A stretch of DNA of 64,000 nucleotides, taken from positions 61,087,885 to 61,151,884 of the forward strand of contig CAIIXF020000001.1 in NCBI GenBank assembly GCA_903813345.2. The letters are read 5' to 3'. Shown here one piece after another: positions 13,563 to 26,127 of this stretch. This DNA comes from Owenia fusiformis. Its lineage: Eukaryota > Annelida > Polychaeta > Sabellida > Oweniidae. How positions within the stretch are numbered: position 1 is the first letter of the stretch; every line of letters starts with the position of its first letter. Below the pieces are notes generated by a model. It saw only the letters and a program-made list of their open reading frames with translations, ran no database searches and was not told the DNA's origin. The translations under genes and the position numbers were made by a program.

Positions 13563-16500
13563 TCAGTTAAACTTCTTCTGCTTTTGTTTAGTTCGTTTTA
13601 TATTTTTGGCAGATTGTTCATTTCCTGCAATTGTCCATGTGAATTGTTTCCAGTGGAAGTAACAGAGGAAGAGTAAGAAATGACCACAGGAGTATAGAGA
13701 GATGATGACTGGCCAGAGATCAGGGTAGCGGGCTGGAGGTCTTAGTGTTAGAGATACAATCCAGATGGCAGCACACCCCAACATGGACAACCAGAACTGA
13801 AACAACAAAAACAATGCAGAATCACAGAATGGGTCAAAAACATCCATATTTTTTATTTAGTGACATTTTTTCATAATGAATGAATTTTTAAAATATTTTT
13901 TGACAGAGATGCACAAATCACATTTGCATTGTATGTTTTGATATGAATGTGAAACAAAAAGTATCATGTGCTAGATGTTTGCAAAAAGCAATCCAGTTTT
14001 TATTTTAAGTCATTTTCCATTTCCAAAATATATTTTCCAAAATACAGATCATTCCAAAAAAAAGAAAATTGGACTTACAAATGTTTTGAGAACAATATTA
14101 TTTTTTCCATTTGCTGATGGTTTCTCAAGGAATGTTCCACAGTTGTATACTTGGGTTGTTGCTAGGTGATATAGTAACATTGTTGCTATGGTAGCTAGTA
14201 GTAGACCATCCTTTTGTAGCAGAGGTAGCATGCTGAAGTAAAGAATTCAAAGATTATTATCCACTTGTATACACAAGGATATCAATACTGAACAACAAAT
14301 GAGATATGGGTGTATTTGCAAAGCATGACAGATATCCTCATTTTGATTTTCTATGCTGTAATAAATACTGGGGTCATACTTAAATGCTATAAGTAGCACT
14401 GGGCACTTACAAAATTGTTGAAATGAACACTGGACACTTAAATTATGTTGAAATGAACACTGGACACTTAATTTAATGTTGAAATGAAAAACTGGGCACT
14501 TAATTGAATGTTGAAATGAACAATTACCAAAATGTTGAAATGAACACTGGGCACTTGAAATTCAAATTCAATTGAAATGAATGGTGTAATGAACACTGGT
14601 TAACTTACCTAAATGTTGTAATGTGCAGAAACCAGAGGCCAGTTACAGGATGATAGTGTAGGAGAGTACATACAGGCCTGTAATGAAAAGTACATCACTG
14701 TTTATAGTACATACAGGCCTGTAATGAAAAGTACATCACTGTTTATAGTACATACAGGCCTGTAATGAAATGTACATCACTGTTTATAGTACATACAGGC
14801 CTGTAATGAAATGTACATCACTGTTTATAGTACATACAGGCCTGTAATGAAAAGTACATCACTGTTTATAGTACATACAGGCCTGTAATGAATTGTACAT
14901 CACTGTTTATAGTACATACAGGCCTGTAATGAAAAGTACATCACTGTTTATAGTACATACAGGCCTGTAATGAAAAGTACATCACTGTTTATAGTACATA
15001 CAGGCCTGTAATGAAATGTACATCACTGTTTATAGTACATACAGGCCTGTAATGAAAAGTACATCACTGTTTATAGTACATACAGGCCTGTAATGAAAAG
15101 TACATCACTGTTTATAGTACATACAGGCCTGTAATGAAAAGTACATCACTGTTTATAGTACATACAGGCCTGTAATGAAATGTACATCACTGTTTATAGT
15201 ACATACAGGCCTGTAATGAAAAGTACATCACTGTTTATAGTACATACAGGCCTGTAATGAAATGTACATCACTGTTTATAGTACATACAGGCCTGTAATG
15301 AAAAGTACATCACTGTTTATAGTACATACAGGCCTGTAATGAAATGTACATCACTGTTTATAGTACATACAGGCCTGTAATGAAAAGTACATCACTGTTT
15401 ATAGTACATACAGGCCTGTAATGAAATGTACATCACTGTTTATAGTACATACAGGCCTGTAATGAAAAGTACATCACTGTTTATAGTACATACAGGCCTG
15501 TAATGAAAAGTACATCACTGTTTATAGTACATACAGGTCTGTAATGAAATGTACATCACTGTTTATAGTACATACAGGCCTGTAATGAAATGTACATCAC
15601 TGTTTATAGTACATACAGGCCTGTAATGAAAAGTACATCACTGTTTATAGTACATACAGGCCTGTAATGAAAAGTACATTACCACTTTTAGTACATACAT
15701 ATAACATACACATTATACACACAGGCCTACAATTACATAAATAAACAATGCATATATATCAAACACAAATATAGCATACTGGCAGTGGAAAGTGATGGCT
15801 ATTTATATATATTTTTTTCAATGCAATATGCAAATACGCTGTATTCCATATCAGTGTTTAGTCACTGACTATTCCTGTCGTACAAAAAAATCTGAGTTAA
15901 ATCGATGCACACACATCACTTACAAGTAATTTCAAGCTAACTGTCTACATAGGGTGTTATACTTACAGAGCTGCTATAAGGATGGACTTTTCATGGACTT
16001 GGAATGAAAACAGGAAAAATGTTAGGGACGAGTTCACCTGAAATATATAAAGTACATGTCCTTTAAGTGCTAATCTTATGCTAAAGTTATTAATCAGAGT
16101 AATCTTTAAACACTGTAAAATACATCATCATGTTCACCATCTTTAAAATAGTGTATCACTATATCAGTACAAGCAACCAATAGGGTATCTATGGTAACAG
16201 ATCCTCCTTCAAATTAACAAAACATGGCCAGGTTTCAAATTCTCAAGGAGTATTTCAGTTAAAAGGGGGTTGGGTAAAACACACAGTAAAATATTAAAAT
16301 GAGAACGGCCTCTTACCAACGCATATTTAAATGTACGTGTAGATGGTTTGACCAATAGATGGAGGCAGGAGGGCAGGAGAGCAACCACAGTTGTTCCCAG
16401 GCTGCAACAGTTAACACATGCAGTATAGCAGATAGGATGATGAAAAATTTATTTTAATAATTCCAAGTAAAATTGGTTATTGATTGTTGCCTTTTTAATA

Positions 16501-19500
16501 AATATGACATTGCTAATTACCTTCTTAAAAGTGTTAAAAACAATTGTATAATCCTTGATAGATGGATATAGAACCACTGAAATTATCTTTTCCACATGTG
16601 TCATTAATGGCTCAGTTCAAGTATTCTCTATTAAACCTATAGTTACACTCACCATAGGAATACAAGCTGCTGTTGATCGAGAAAGTTCTTCAGTTTAACT
16701 GCTACAGATATGCTACACCAGAAGTTGGCAACTTTGTCCTGCAATTGTAAACACATTGAGAACTATACACAACTTCATACAAAAATAATGAATTGCAGCA
16801 AAATACACAAGGATGAAAAAGCTTGGCAAAGGATCTCAAGAAATTGAGAAACATTTATTCATGTATTAATTCATTTATTATGTCATTTTACAAAACGTTT
16901 ATGTTGCCATGCATGCGACAACAATGACAATGACCTGATAAGCCTTGCAATCATAGTCCATAAAACTGGCTATTATTAATAAGCTTTGCATTTAAATATG
17001 TTCATTAGACAGGATTATTAAAACACCAACCTCAAATATTCCCCTGGCAAAGGGGAAGAGCCTATGAAGGACTTGGGATGCCTGGTTGATGTCAAAGATG
17101 AAAGGGAACCAACACAGCATGAAACTACAGATCACAACAACTCCAAGTTTGACAAGCTTGAAAAACCTAAAAAAGATATACAGCAGGATGGGAGGGGGAG
17201 CTATATACTAAACAAAGGATTTTATTCTTTGGGGAATTTTGGAACAAATATGTCAGCATTCAGTTGCTGAATAGAAATAAAAGTAAGATTATGAAAATCA
17301 ATAAATCAATATTGCCCCATGTTCTGTAAAAAGCTCATGAAATGTGAAAGCTATGATGGATATTTTTGTGAACTATAAATAAAAAAGCCTGCTCACCAAT
17401 TTTCCTTTTTACTTCTAAAGGCAGAGCCCAGCAGGTAGAAGAAGAATGGGGCAGCGTGATAGAGCTCCATCTGCTTATAGTTCAATGCAAAGCAGAACAT
17501 GATCGATCCCCAAAGGTCACGACCCTTGTCCAAAAAGTAAATGGCAAGGAGAGCAAAGCCCAGACTTACACAGTTGTATCTTACTCTCATTAAGGATAAT
17601 GACAGCATTTTGTGAAAGTTAATTAAAAAAAACGCACAATCAGAAATCTTATTACAATTCAAAGACTGCAATTTGAGTATTCTTCAACAGTAGTCTCATT
17701 TGGTAAAATTAAAAGCATATATATTACAATAAAGGATAGGTATCGATATGGAGAACTGAATTCAACAATGTTTTTCTCTTAAACCAATCATTGAAAACAT
17801 TCTGTAAAAAAACACGGTATTTTATGAAATGTTGACTGATTGACAACAATTTAATGCGAAAATTATTTAGAAATATTTTAAATAACTGTTTTTGTTAACA
17901 TTTTTGGGTTTTTAATGCAATTGTTTTTGCTCCTTTCTACCAATTCTTGAGAATGAAATAAAATGTCATTCTGAACCTTGTTGGAACAAAATAGCATATA
18001 CAACATATTTTTAGACCTCTCAATATTATAGTTATACAAAATTTCCTTTGTACAATTACAATATTGAGAGACCTAAACATGTTGTGTTTATGTCGTTTTG
18101 TTCCAATGAGGTTCGGAAAGATGTTTCATTTCACTCTGGAAACATGATACCAAGAACAAAACAAGTGTTAGATGTGTTTTCTAAAACAATATAGATGAAA
18201 GTATATATATATTTTTCAAATTATATGGTTACCATTCAAAAGATAACCATTAAATTGACGATGTGTTAAATTTTTAGATTTTTTTCATGAATGGTTATGA
18301 AAGTTTTCCATATCGATACCACTCCTCCATAGAGTTCCGAAAAATTCAGAGTTCGGAAAATACATGAATATTTATATTTATTCAGAAATGTTAATGAGTT
18401 CAGATTATCATTCTATTGCTCTTTTAAACACAAAGGATACTGAAAATGCCCATAGTCTATGAGAATAAGTCCAGGGTACAAGAGAAACACGCTGGCCTCT
18501 GCAAGCTGAAATAGGAAAAAATCATTCATTAAAAACAATATTTAGTCATTCTAAATCATTATAATTTGTTCAGTTTTCGAGGATCACCTGATCAAAGGTG
18601 AGAACAGCAACACTGCAACAAGCTTCAGTGGAACATGATGAGACAGAACCAATGGTGCCAGAGAAATAAACAGTGTACGTTTATAAAAACATCTGAATGC
18701 CAATATTGTAATTGTGTCAACCATGTTTTTTACCCTTAGTCATGAATCCTGCATTGTAATATTCACCTTTTTCACCTGTGTATCTGCAGAAACCTCATTA
18801 AACACGTAAGCTATGGCTGCAGGGATGTAGATCAAGACATCCACCACCAACACTGCAAAAGAAGGTGAACTCATTATACAGAACTCACTTTTGTATTCTA
18901 TACTCATCACTCACACTTAAGTATTTCAAATTATATAGGCCTACTGCACCAAAAAACATATACCAGTATTCTTACCTGAATATCTCATGAATAGTTTGTG
19001 GTCATAGCTTTCCATCCCATGAGATTTCAACAATTCCACCCAACTGCTGTTTACTCTGTTCGCCCTGAAGATAATATAACAAATATTGTGAGATAATTAC
19101 ATTATAATCTGAGATTACTGAATTCAACACTGTGAGAATCTCTAATCAATTTATTACGTACTAAGTGTTGCAATAACATAACCTAGAAAAATCGCAATGT
19201 AATAAATCCATCTCAATTTTTTTCTCTGTTTGCTCCAACACATGTTTCAAGCTAGAATCAACATGTAGTGGCGTCCCAGCTCAATGTATAGACACCCTAT
19301 GCCCATACAAATATCACACAACACTGTTCATCACATGTAAGTCACCACATGGACAGATAGACATAGAGATAGCATCTCTACATCATACACCTAGAACCTA
19401 ACACAGAATAAGCTCTATATACATATATATACAGTACTTACACCACTCCACACAGCCAACTATGGTATGCTGTTAAAGGAGGATAGTCCAGGCCCCAGTA

Positions 19501-22500
19501 CTGGAGGTCATTGTTCGTTCCATTCATGTACCTGGAAAAATCATGATACATACACATAAAATAACATGTGCAGTTTTTGTAAAAATCCATGGGCTTTCTA
19601 GAGTTTCTCTCATAAATCTGGATATTACAAACAATAACTATCGAACTATCAGTGCTAGACCTAAGTCATTGTAAGTAGTCTACCATATCCTTTGAAAGGA
19701 CCAACAGATTTCCCAAACATACGTAACCTTATGCGAAGTGATAGAACCTTACCGCATCAATGTCAAATCACTTTAGATAGGGTAATATACAATAATTAAA
19801 ATATAAGGAAGTGTTACCATTGAGAAACTGGTAGATTGTATGTTATCTCCATCCAATGTCTCTGTGCCTCATAGTCACCATACATGGGAGCCTTTCCTGC
19901 ACCTGCAAAACAAGTGACATTGCTTACAATAATGTACAAATGATGTACATGTACATCTATGGTACATTTATGTGTGACTGCGGCTTTGTAAATATATTTT
20001 ATGTCATATCATTTATGGTACAGTACAAATGATGTACATGTACATCTATGGTACATTTATGTGTGACTGCCGCTTTGTATATATATTTTATGTCATATCA
20101 TTTATGGTACAGTACAAATGATGTACATGTACATCTATGGTACATTTATGTGTGACTGCGGCTTTGTAAATATATTTTATGTCATATCATTTATGGTACA
20201 GTACAAATGATGTACATGTACATCTATGGTACATTTATGTGTGACTTCCGCTTTGTATATATATTTTATGTCATATCATTTATGGTACAGTACAAATGAT
20301 GTACATGTACATCTATGGTACATTTATGTGTGACTGCCGCTTTGTATATATATTTTATGTCATATCATTTATGGTACAGTACAAATGATGTACATGTACA
20401 TCTATGGTACATTTATGTGTGACTGCAGCTATGTATATATATTTTATGTCAAATCAAACGGGAACTTCACTTTCATAACCTGGTGAATATACAGCTAATA
20501 CACAGTCAGCACCATCTATCTAATATCTCACATAATAGAATTGTTTAATAACTGAATAATGAAGATTGATAGTGCTCACTGCGAGCAGGGACATATAAAA
20601 CCACAGCCAGCCACAGACGTCAAGTAAGTTGCTGGCGAAAGCTGGAGCATAGATTATAAAGAGGACTGGAAACAAGATGGCAATCTATTTCAAATCTGCC
20701 AACTCATGTTGGCCTATTTATCACTATTGACTCAGTTGTTCATCTAGTTTTACTTACCTTAGATGCTTAGTAATCTATTTAGTACATGTATAATATTGTT
20801 TCCAAATTTATTGTCATTTGCGATAATTAGAACTAAAAGTACTTTGAACAGGTCAGCTGCCATTTGCTTGGCCCAATCGTACCAGTCCACAAAAACAGTG
20901 AAATCATATTAAAAATACCAATTAAACTTTAAAATTGAGGCAGATGCGATACAAAGAGACTCTTTTAATACAGATACTGTAAAACGGGTATTGTTAGCGA
21001 GGGGTGATTCGCTATAGTTTCGCTAAAAATTCAATTTGCTAAAATAAACCGGGGTTAAAATAAACCGGGCGCTAAAATTTGCAAATTTGAAAAAGGTAAA
21101 TATTTTTAAATCGTATGTTTCTTTCAATATCTGAAGGATAAATAGCCATCCATCCAGCTTGGACCAATACCATGTGCGTTAGAAGTTTTACATTTTGATA
21201 ATTCCTCTGTCATGTCCGTTATTCGTTCTCCTGCCATAAATGATAAAATTTCTAATGCATTTCGCTAATTCGATTTTTTAAAGATTAATCTTCATTTCGC
21301 TAAAATTTCCCGCGCTAAAACCCCCTAAATCGAAAAATCGCTAAAATTTCCTGGTGTCAAAATTACCCGTTTTACAGTATACAGGTTACAGTCACCAAGA
21401 TGAGCTAATTTCAGGCGAGATTCAGGAAATAAAAAGGTAGGTCATTCTTGTTTCCAGTCCTCTTAAATAATCTATGCTCCGGCTTTCGCCAGAAACTTAC
21501 TTGACGTCCGTGCAGCCAGCACCATCTATCTAATATCTAATATAATAGAATGAATTCAGTCTAATATTGAATAATGAAGATTGATAGTGGTCACTTACTT
21601 CGGTCCAAAGCCTTCTCTATATTCCGGCTTTGAGGAGGAAGATTGAGCTGCCTTAGTATTATAAATATTGTAAATCATTGTGTCACACGCACAGTAAATA
21701 TGGCATAATAATATGAAATATACCTTTATGTATAGATTTGAAGAACATCAGCTCACATCCCCGTCTGAATCTATTGTTATATTTGATTTCTTTAAGCGAG
21801 AATAATTTCAAATGTTATTCACGTCCAGAACCGGAAGCCATTTTTAGCTACAGCGAGAAAATTTCACCATGTGTCAAACTCCGAAATGAAATTTTGAAAT
21901 ACAGTTGGGGACATAAATAAATGACAGGTGGATTTGCTGAAGTGAGGATTTCCCATGTTAAAAATAAGAGAATTTACAAGAGGCCATACATCAGTGGATG
22001 AGATTATACAAAATGTAAAATATAAAAATTTTAAGGGATATGTATCTAGACAATATTGGAAATTATGGGCTTTCAGACCACCATAATTAGGAAATGGTGA
22101 TCGAAAATCGACCTGTCATTTATTTTTGTCCCCAACTGTATCTAAATCCAGACAAGCAACGCTTCATCCTAAATATGATTAATATTCTTAAAAATATTTA
22201 TAAAATTTATTAAAAATGAGTTCTAGGTGCGTGTAGGTGCGTGTAGGTGCGTGTAGCACAGTACATACGAAATCAATGAAGTTTCGTCTAGCTGTAAGCT
22301 AGAGACTCGAGTAAGTGGTCACTGTGTATAAAACACATGTCTCTGCTCTGAACAAACAGGAGAACATTGAAGAGTGTTTCATCTGAAATTATGCTCATGA
22401 CCTAGATTCAGGCCTGTCAACTTGGGGACACCTAACATGAGTGACTTGCAAATGTTGAACACCTTTCTTCAAATTTTGGACACCTTGGTCCAAATCTGAA

Positions 22501-23074
22501 CATCTTGGCCACAATTTGAGCACCTTGTTTTCAATTTTATTGCATTTAATCAAATTTTGGACACCTCAATTTTTCGCGCTGGCTACGCTCGCGATATCGT
22601 CAACGGGGGGGGGGGGGGGGGGTAGGTACGAAAATTTCCAATTAACATGCGTGACACATACGGGATTCGCGTGACAAATCCGAACAAATTGGCGTTCGGT
22701 TTTTTCCGACGTTCGTATTTTTACCGTATCGTCAACATATTTTGAAAATTTTTCTACAGAAATATTTTTGCGTGACAATGACCAGGTAAAATGCGTATTT
22801 GCGTGACATTTTCTGTCACGCAAAAAAAACTGGCGTGACTTCAAATTCTTCAGCAAATGCGTGACAAATACGCAAATTGCGGGACAGTTGACAGGCCTGT
22901 AGATTATATTGAAAAAATTATTAAAAAAAAGTAAAAAAAGTAAAAACAAAAATTTTTCAAACAAGGTTTTCATATGTTTCACTCACCCGAGTAGGAATTC
23001 AATGAAACACTCCATCGGACGACCACGATAACTGATATCAGAACAAATAAGTATGGCAATAGAGCTCGATCCAT
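13563..23074 (-). CDS. ALG6: ALG6 alpha-1,3-glucosyltransferase
   Basis: Dolichyl-phosphate-glucose: Man9GlcNAc2-PP-dolichol glucosyltransferase, the multi-pass ER-membrane enzyme adding the first glucose to the N-glycan precursor. Fourteen exons: 22987-23074, 19818-19902, 19442-19531, 18976-19064, 18776-18852, 18441-18505, 17397-17579, 17031-17166, 16653-16738, 16317-16401, 15967-16037, 14609-14677, 14079-14232, 13563-13796. All phases join, giving about 503 aa against 507 in human. Diagnostic stretches include [75 protein letters not shown] and FQVHEKSIL. The conserved acidic GDYE after the first membrane segment is present. Exon 5 could end at 18776 (CAG|GTGAAA) or 18767 (AAG|GTGAAT), three residues apart. 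Exon 12 is preceded by 24 decoy acceptors in a minisatellite. The C-terminus is lysine-rich. Confidence 0.96.
14390..14600. repeat. degenerate repeat in ALG6 intron 12
   Basis: Variants of gttgaaatgaacactgggcactta recur about six times at 35-40 bp spacing, ending beside the 5' splice site of ALG6 exon 12. Indels make the copies uneven, so this array is older than its neighbour on the other side of the exon. Confidence 0.7.
14671..15680. repeat. 41-bp minisatellite, 25 copies, carrying ALG6 exon 12 acceptor
   Basis: Tacaggcctgtaatga starts recur at exactly 41-bp steps from 14671 to 15655, i.e. 25 copies, differing mainly at one or two bases (aaaag, aaatg, one acaggtctg). Read on the coding (minus) strand each unit contains cattacag|GCCTGTATGTAC: the 3' splice site plus the first 12 bases of ALG6 exon 12. 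Only the copy at 14677 runs on into the real exon. Use of an upstream copy would meet a TAA in the next copy. Confidence 0.95.
17739..18320. mobile_element. long foldback element in ALG6 intron 6
   Basis: Ends are inverted (ggtatcgatatgga and tccatatcgatacc). Nested inside is a longer imperfect palindrome centred near 18035, for example agacctctcaatatt against aatattgagagacct and gaaccttgttggaaca against tgttccaatgaggttc. No coding remains; a MITE of unknown superfamily. Confidence 0.65.
19936..20455. repeat. 89-bp minisatellite, six copies, near ALG6 exon 2 acceptor
   Basis: acaaatgatgtacatgtac recurs at 19936, 20025, 20114, 20203, 20292 and 20381. The unit also holds tatggtacatttatgtgtgact and a run of atatatttt. 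The array lies in ALG6 intron 1 and stops about 34 bp upstream (in transcript order) of the exon 2 acceptor at 19902; it does not contain that acceptor. Confidence 0.93.
20507..21596. mobile_element. nested repeat complex in ALG6 intron 1
   Basis: Three layers. (1) Outer direct repeats of about 75-85 bp at 20507-20580 and 21514-21596 (cagcaccatctatctaatat ... gaagattgatagtg). (2) Inside them inverted arms at 20617-20677 and 21446-21507 (acgtcaagtaagttgctggc against its complement). (3) Inside those a TA-flanked MITE at 20975-21379 with ends TACTGTAAAACGGGTA and ATTACCCGTTTTACAGTA. The interior repeats tttcgctaaaat motifs. No coding sequence. Confidence 0.7.
22409..22899. mobile_element. 491-bp inverted-repeat element in ALG6 intron 1
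   Basis: Perfect terminal inverted repeats CAGGCCTGTCAAC and GTTGACAGGCCTG, with tagatt directly repeated on both flanks (22403-22408 and 22900-22905). The interior has atttgg/acacc repeats, an 18-G run at 22605-22622 and several gcgtgaca motifs. The open frame across it on the minus strand shows no family resemblance. Superfamily uncertain (hAT-like ends, but six rather than eight matching flank bases). Confidence 0.7.
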
Positions 23075-24197
23075 GACTAAGTAAGAAGAATTAAGAAGAA
23101 ATATTCTAAATTGCCACGCATAGTGGGCGATAATTGAGTTTGGAATTTTCTTCACCTCTAATTTGAAGAGCTCTACAACCCTTGCAAATAAATTATACTT
23201 TAATGTTTCTTACATCTTTAATGCAATAGAGAATAGCAAATGTTTGGTGGTTCAATCATCTTGTCAAAAAAGTAATGGGATATTTTCATTGTATCAACCC
23301 TATCCAATGCAAAGAAAATCCAAATAATTTATAATAATAATTTACTAAGGGGCTCACTCTGCTGAGTCTGCTTCTTATATTTTTCTTATTGAATTTTAAA
23401 GAGGTATATTCATATTGGGTCAGAGATTGAGAACTTTTACAGAGATAATGACTTTTGTCACCATTTTGATGGTGAATTTTTGAGTTTTGAACTGATGGAA
23501 CATGAAGACAATTATATCAATGAATTCAAATAAAAAATGCATTATAATGAAACTAGTTATATCATAGAATTATAATTCTTTATTCTATTTACTAGACAAG
23601 TAATTAAGGATACAACAAATGTGCACAAATTAGAAAAATACAAAATAAAATTATTTGATTCAATCTACCACAGACCTCTTATCCACTAAATAAAACATTG
23701 TTTAGTTCATATCATATGATGGTACATATACATGTATATAACACAAGCCATATATCACCATCATTTTACACCATGTCTTTTTAATGAGTATTTTCTTGTA
23801 AGGTAAATAAGGCATGTGTTATAAAGCTATTATTGAAAGTACAGAAAATGTACAGTAGATTGAAAAAAGTGTTCAAAGGCTTTTATTTTGAGAAAAATGA
23901 TGGATGTACTTTTGTCTCATTTACTGTTAAATTAAATTTTATGAAGTGTAACCTGAATTTTATATCAATTTACATTGGAATATTACATGTATAAAAAAGC
24001 ATGTAAAATTGTATGCATTATATGAAGGAGGTACGAATTCTGGATACCTGCTTAGGAGGAGGATGTAAATAGACTTTTTTGTTTGTATTCATAAATACCA
24101 CAGTACCTATATTGTGCACTTTAACTGTAACTATTTAGAGTACACACATATTGAATCATACAGTGTTTTTAGAAAAATATTCAGATCTTTTACTAGT

Positions 24198-25793
24198 TTA
24201 ATTGATTGAAACAACACTTTTGACATAAGTGTTTGGCATCAATGCAACTAGCTTATCAGCTACTCTATTCACAATGGCATTAGCTTCTGTCTCTCTTTTT
24301 CTAAACTGGTGAATATCCAATGTCTTCAATTTTTTCAGTTTTTGAAGGCCCAAAAGAGATTCCTCGGTAGGAGAGAGGGTGCATCTGTATGCGCCACACA
24401 GGGACAGTTTCTCCAATGCTGGGAACAGAGCTATGACAGTTTCATATCCACCACTTGTTATCTTATCACAGTTATCCACTCTGAGTTCAATTAGTTGGCT
24501 GCCTACACTTCTCCCAAGTTTATGCAGTCCAAGATCGCAGCATCCTGTGCCAGGTATGTTGAGTATTTTAAGATGAGGTAAGGTGGAGATATATTCCACT
24601 CCTGTTATTGTAATTCTATAGCAGTTCTGTATGATCAGTACTTGGATTGTTTTCCTTGTGCAGATATGTTTCATATCTTCATCACACAACCGTATACTAT
24701 AGGACAGATCAATATGTTCAATATTAGGGATGATGTTCTTTTCTTCAATGCACTTAAACCAGCCATATGGTAACCCAGACCTTGTAATGACCAACTTTTT
24801 GAGATTTGGAGGGAGTAATTCAAAGTTCAATGCATCTATATTTGAATTTGTAAGCTCAAGTTCTTCTATGTTCGAACATCTTTCTTGTAGCTCTTTCAAC
24901 ATTGCATCTGACAGTGACATTTTTCTCCACTTTGTCCCAGCTGAAACAGAAATAATATTTCTGAGTAAGAATTGGATTCGAAACATGTTTCTGTATAAGA
25001 ACTACTGTATGAGCAGATGAGTAGTTGCCAGAGAGGGCTTGTCACAAGGATAGTCTTATAACATGTAAAAGTATACCTTGATATCATACTAATTGGTCTA
25101 CAAAATCCATTTGGTCAATAAAAGCCCAATCCAGCCCCAGGAATACAATAATGCACATTGTACAGTTTATATACTTACCAGCATCATAGAAGCCTCTGAT
25201 GTGGAGTGACAGAAGAATGTTTGAGAAGTGTCCCCTGATAACCTTCCACATCTTTGACAAGTTCAGTCGGTATGGTAACAGGTTCACATGTCTCCAGAGG
25301 CTGTTATCATTGGCAACTCTTCTCCAAGACCTACTTACTCTAAAAATAAAATTCAGTCCTAAAATAATCTGAAATAGTTGCCATATCACAATGTATTGTG
25401 AAGTTCATGGTCATAAAAAAGATTATTTTCTAATAAACATGTTCATAAAAATTAAAGATGTACATCATGCATCTCAAGGCATCTCTCACATCCAATAGCA
25501 CAGTTCACATGATACCAACCCTGCCACCCATCCCACTACTAATTCAATTTAGATATAGATCTATATTTTATGATGTAGTGCAACAAGATCCTTTAGACGA
25601 GTCTAACTGTGTTCAAAAATCCCTATTGATATTCTAAATTGTGATTGTATAAACATTTCGATGAGCTGCAAACAAGTGTATGGATATCTTACCTACACAC
25701 TGTACATAATTGTTTTATTGATAAATGCCTGAATATTTCAAGAATGATATTTTCTGGAAGCTCTGAAAACCCTGTTTTTACAAGGGCAGCCAT
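24198..25793 (-). CDS. FBXL12: FBXL12-like F-box/leucine-rich-repeat protein
   Basis: Likely substrate-recognition subunit of an SCF (SKP1-CUL1-F-box) ubiquitin ligase. Three exons, 25693-25793, 25179-25339 and 24198-24940, joining in phase to about 334 aa (human FBXL12 is 326). The N-terminal F-box is clear: ELPENIILEIFRHLSI, then SRSWRRVANDNSLWRHVNL and a MWKVIRGHF segment that matches the FBXL12 arrangement of WRHVDL plus MWHLLR. The third exon encodes leucine-rich repeats (ELELTNSNID, HIDLSYSIRLCDEDM, VLIIQNCYRITITGVEYIS, ELRVDNCDKIT). The start ATG sits inside a YY1-like AAAATGGCTGCC. Assignment to FBXL12 rather than another small FBXL rests on length and these motifs. Confidence 0.85.
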
Positions 25794-26127
25794 TTTGTCC
25801 AAACACACAAGTCACGTGATTTCTAGTGAAGTTCATATTTTAAAAGGGGTTTCAAATTTCTCTTTTACTTTTCAATATATCACATCTCTATTATCGTTTC
25901 TTTTTTAATAAAGTTTAATCATAAAATAAAATGATTCTACTCAATATTTCATTGACCAAATGTTTTATTTTGAAATTTTATAAAGATTCATCCAAGAGCA
26001 CTCTCGCCACACCCCTATACATGGACCGATCTGTCCTACATTCTGACTTGACCTCCTTTTAGTTTTGAATGAAATGTTTTAGCAGAATGCAGTTTTAGAG
26101 TAATTCCACAGTAAATCTACATCAGCT
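25794..26127. promoter_or_regulatory. shared head-to-head promoter, FBXL12-like / FAAH
   Basis: The start codons of the minus-strand F-box gene (25793) and plus-strand FAAH (26128) are only 334 bp apart, so both transcription starts should fall within or near this stretch. It has no obvious TATA box placed for either gene. A YY1-like motif spans the F-box start codon. A bidirectional promoter is inferred from geometry only. Confidence 0.6.

Noticed and set aside
18570-18640. Possible extra ALG6 exon (ttgttgcag followed by VAVLTFDQ)
   Set aside because: Exons 5 and 6 join in phase and match the family without it; inserting it would break conserved alignment.
22566-22982. 138-codon minus-strand frame
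   Set aside because: It runs across the CAGGCCTG transposon, a poly-C run and intron sequence, with no domain or codon signal.
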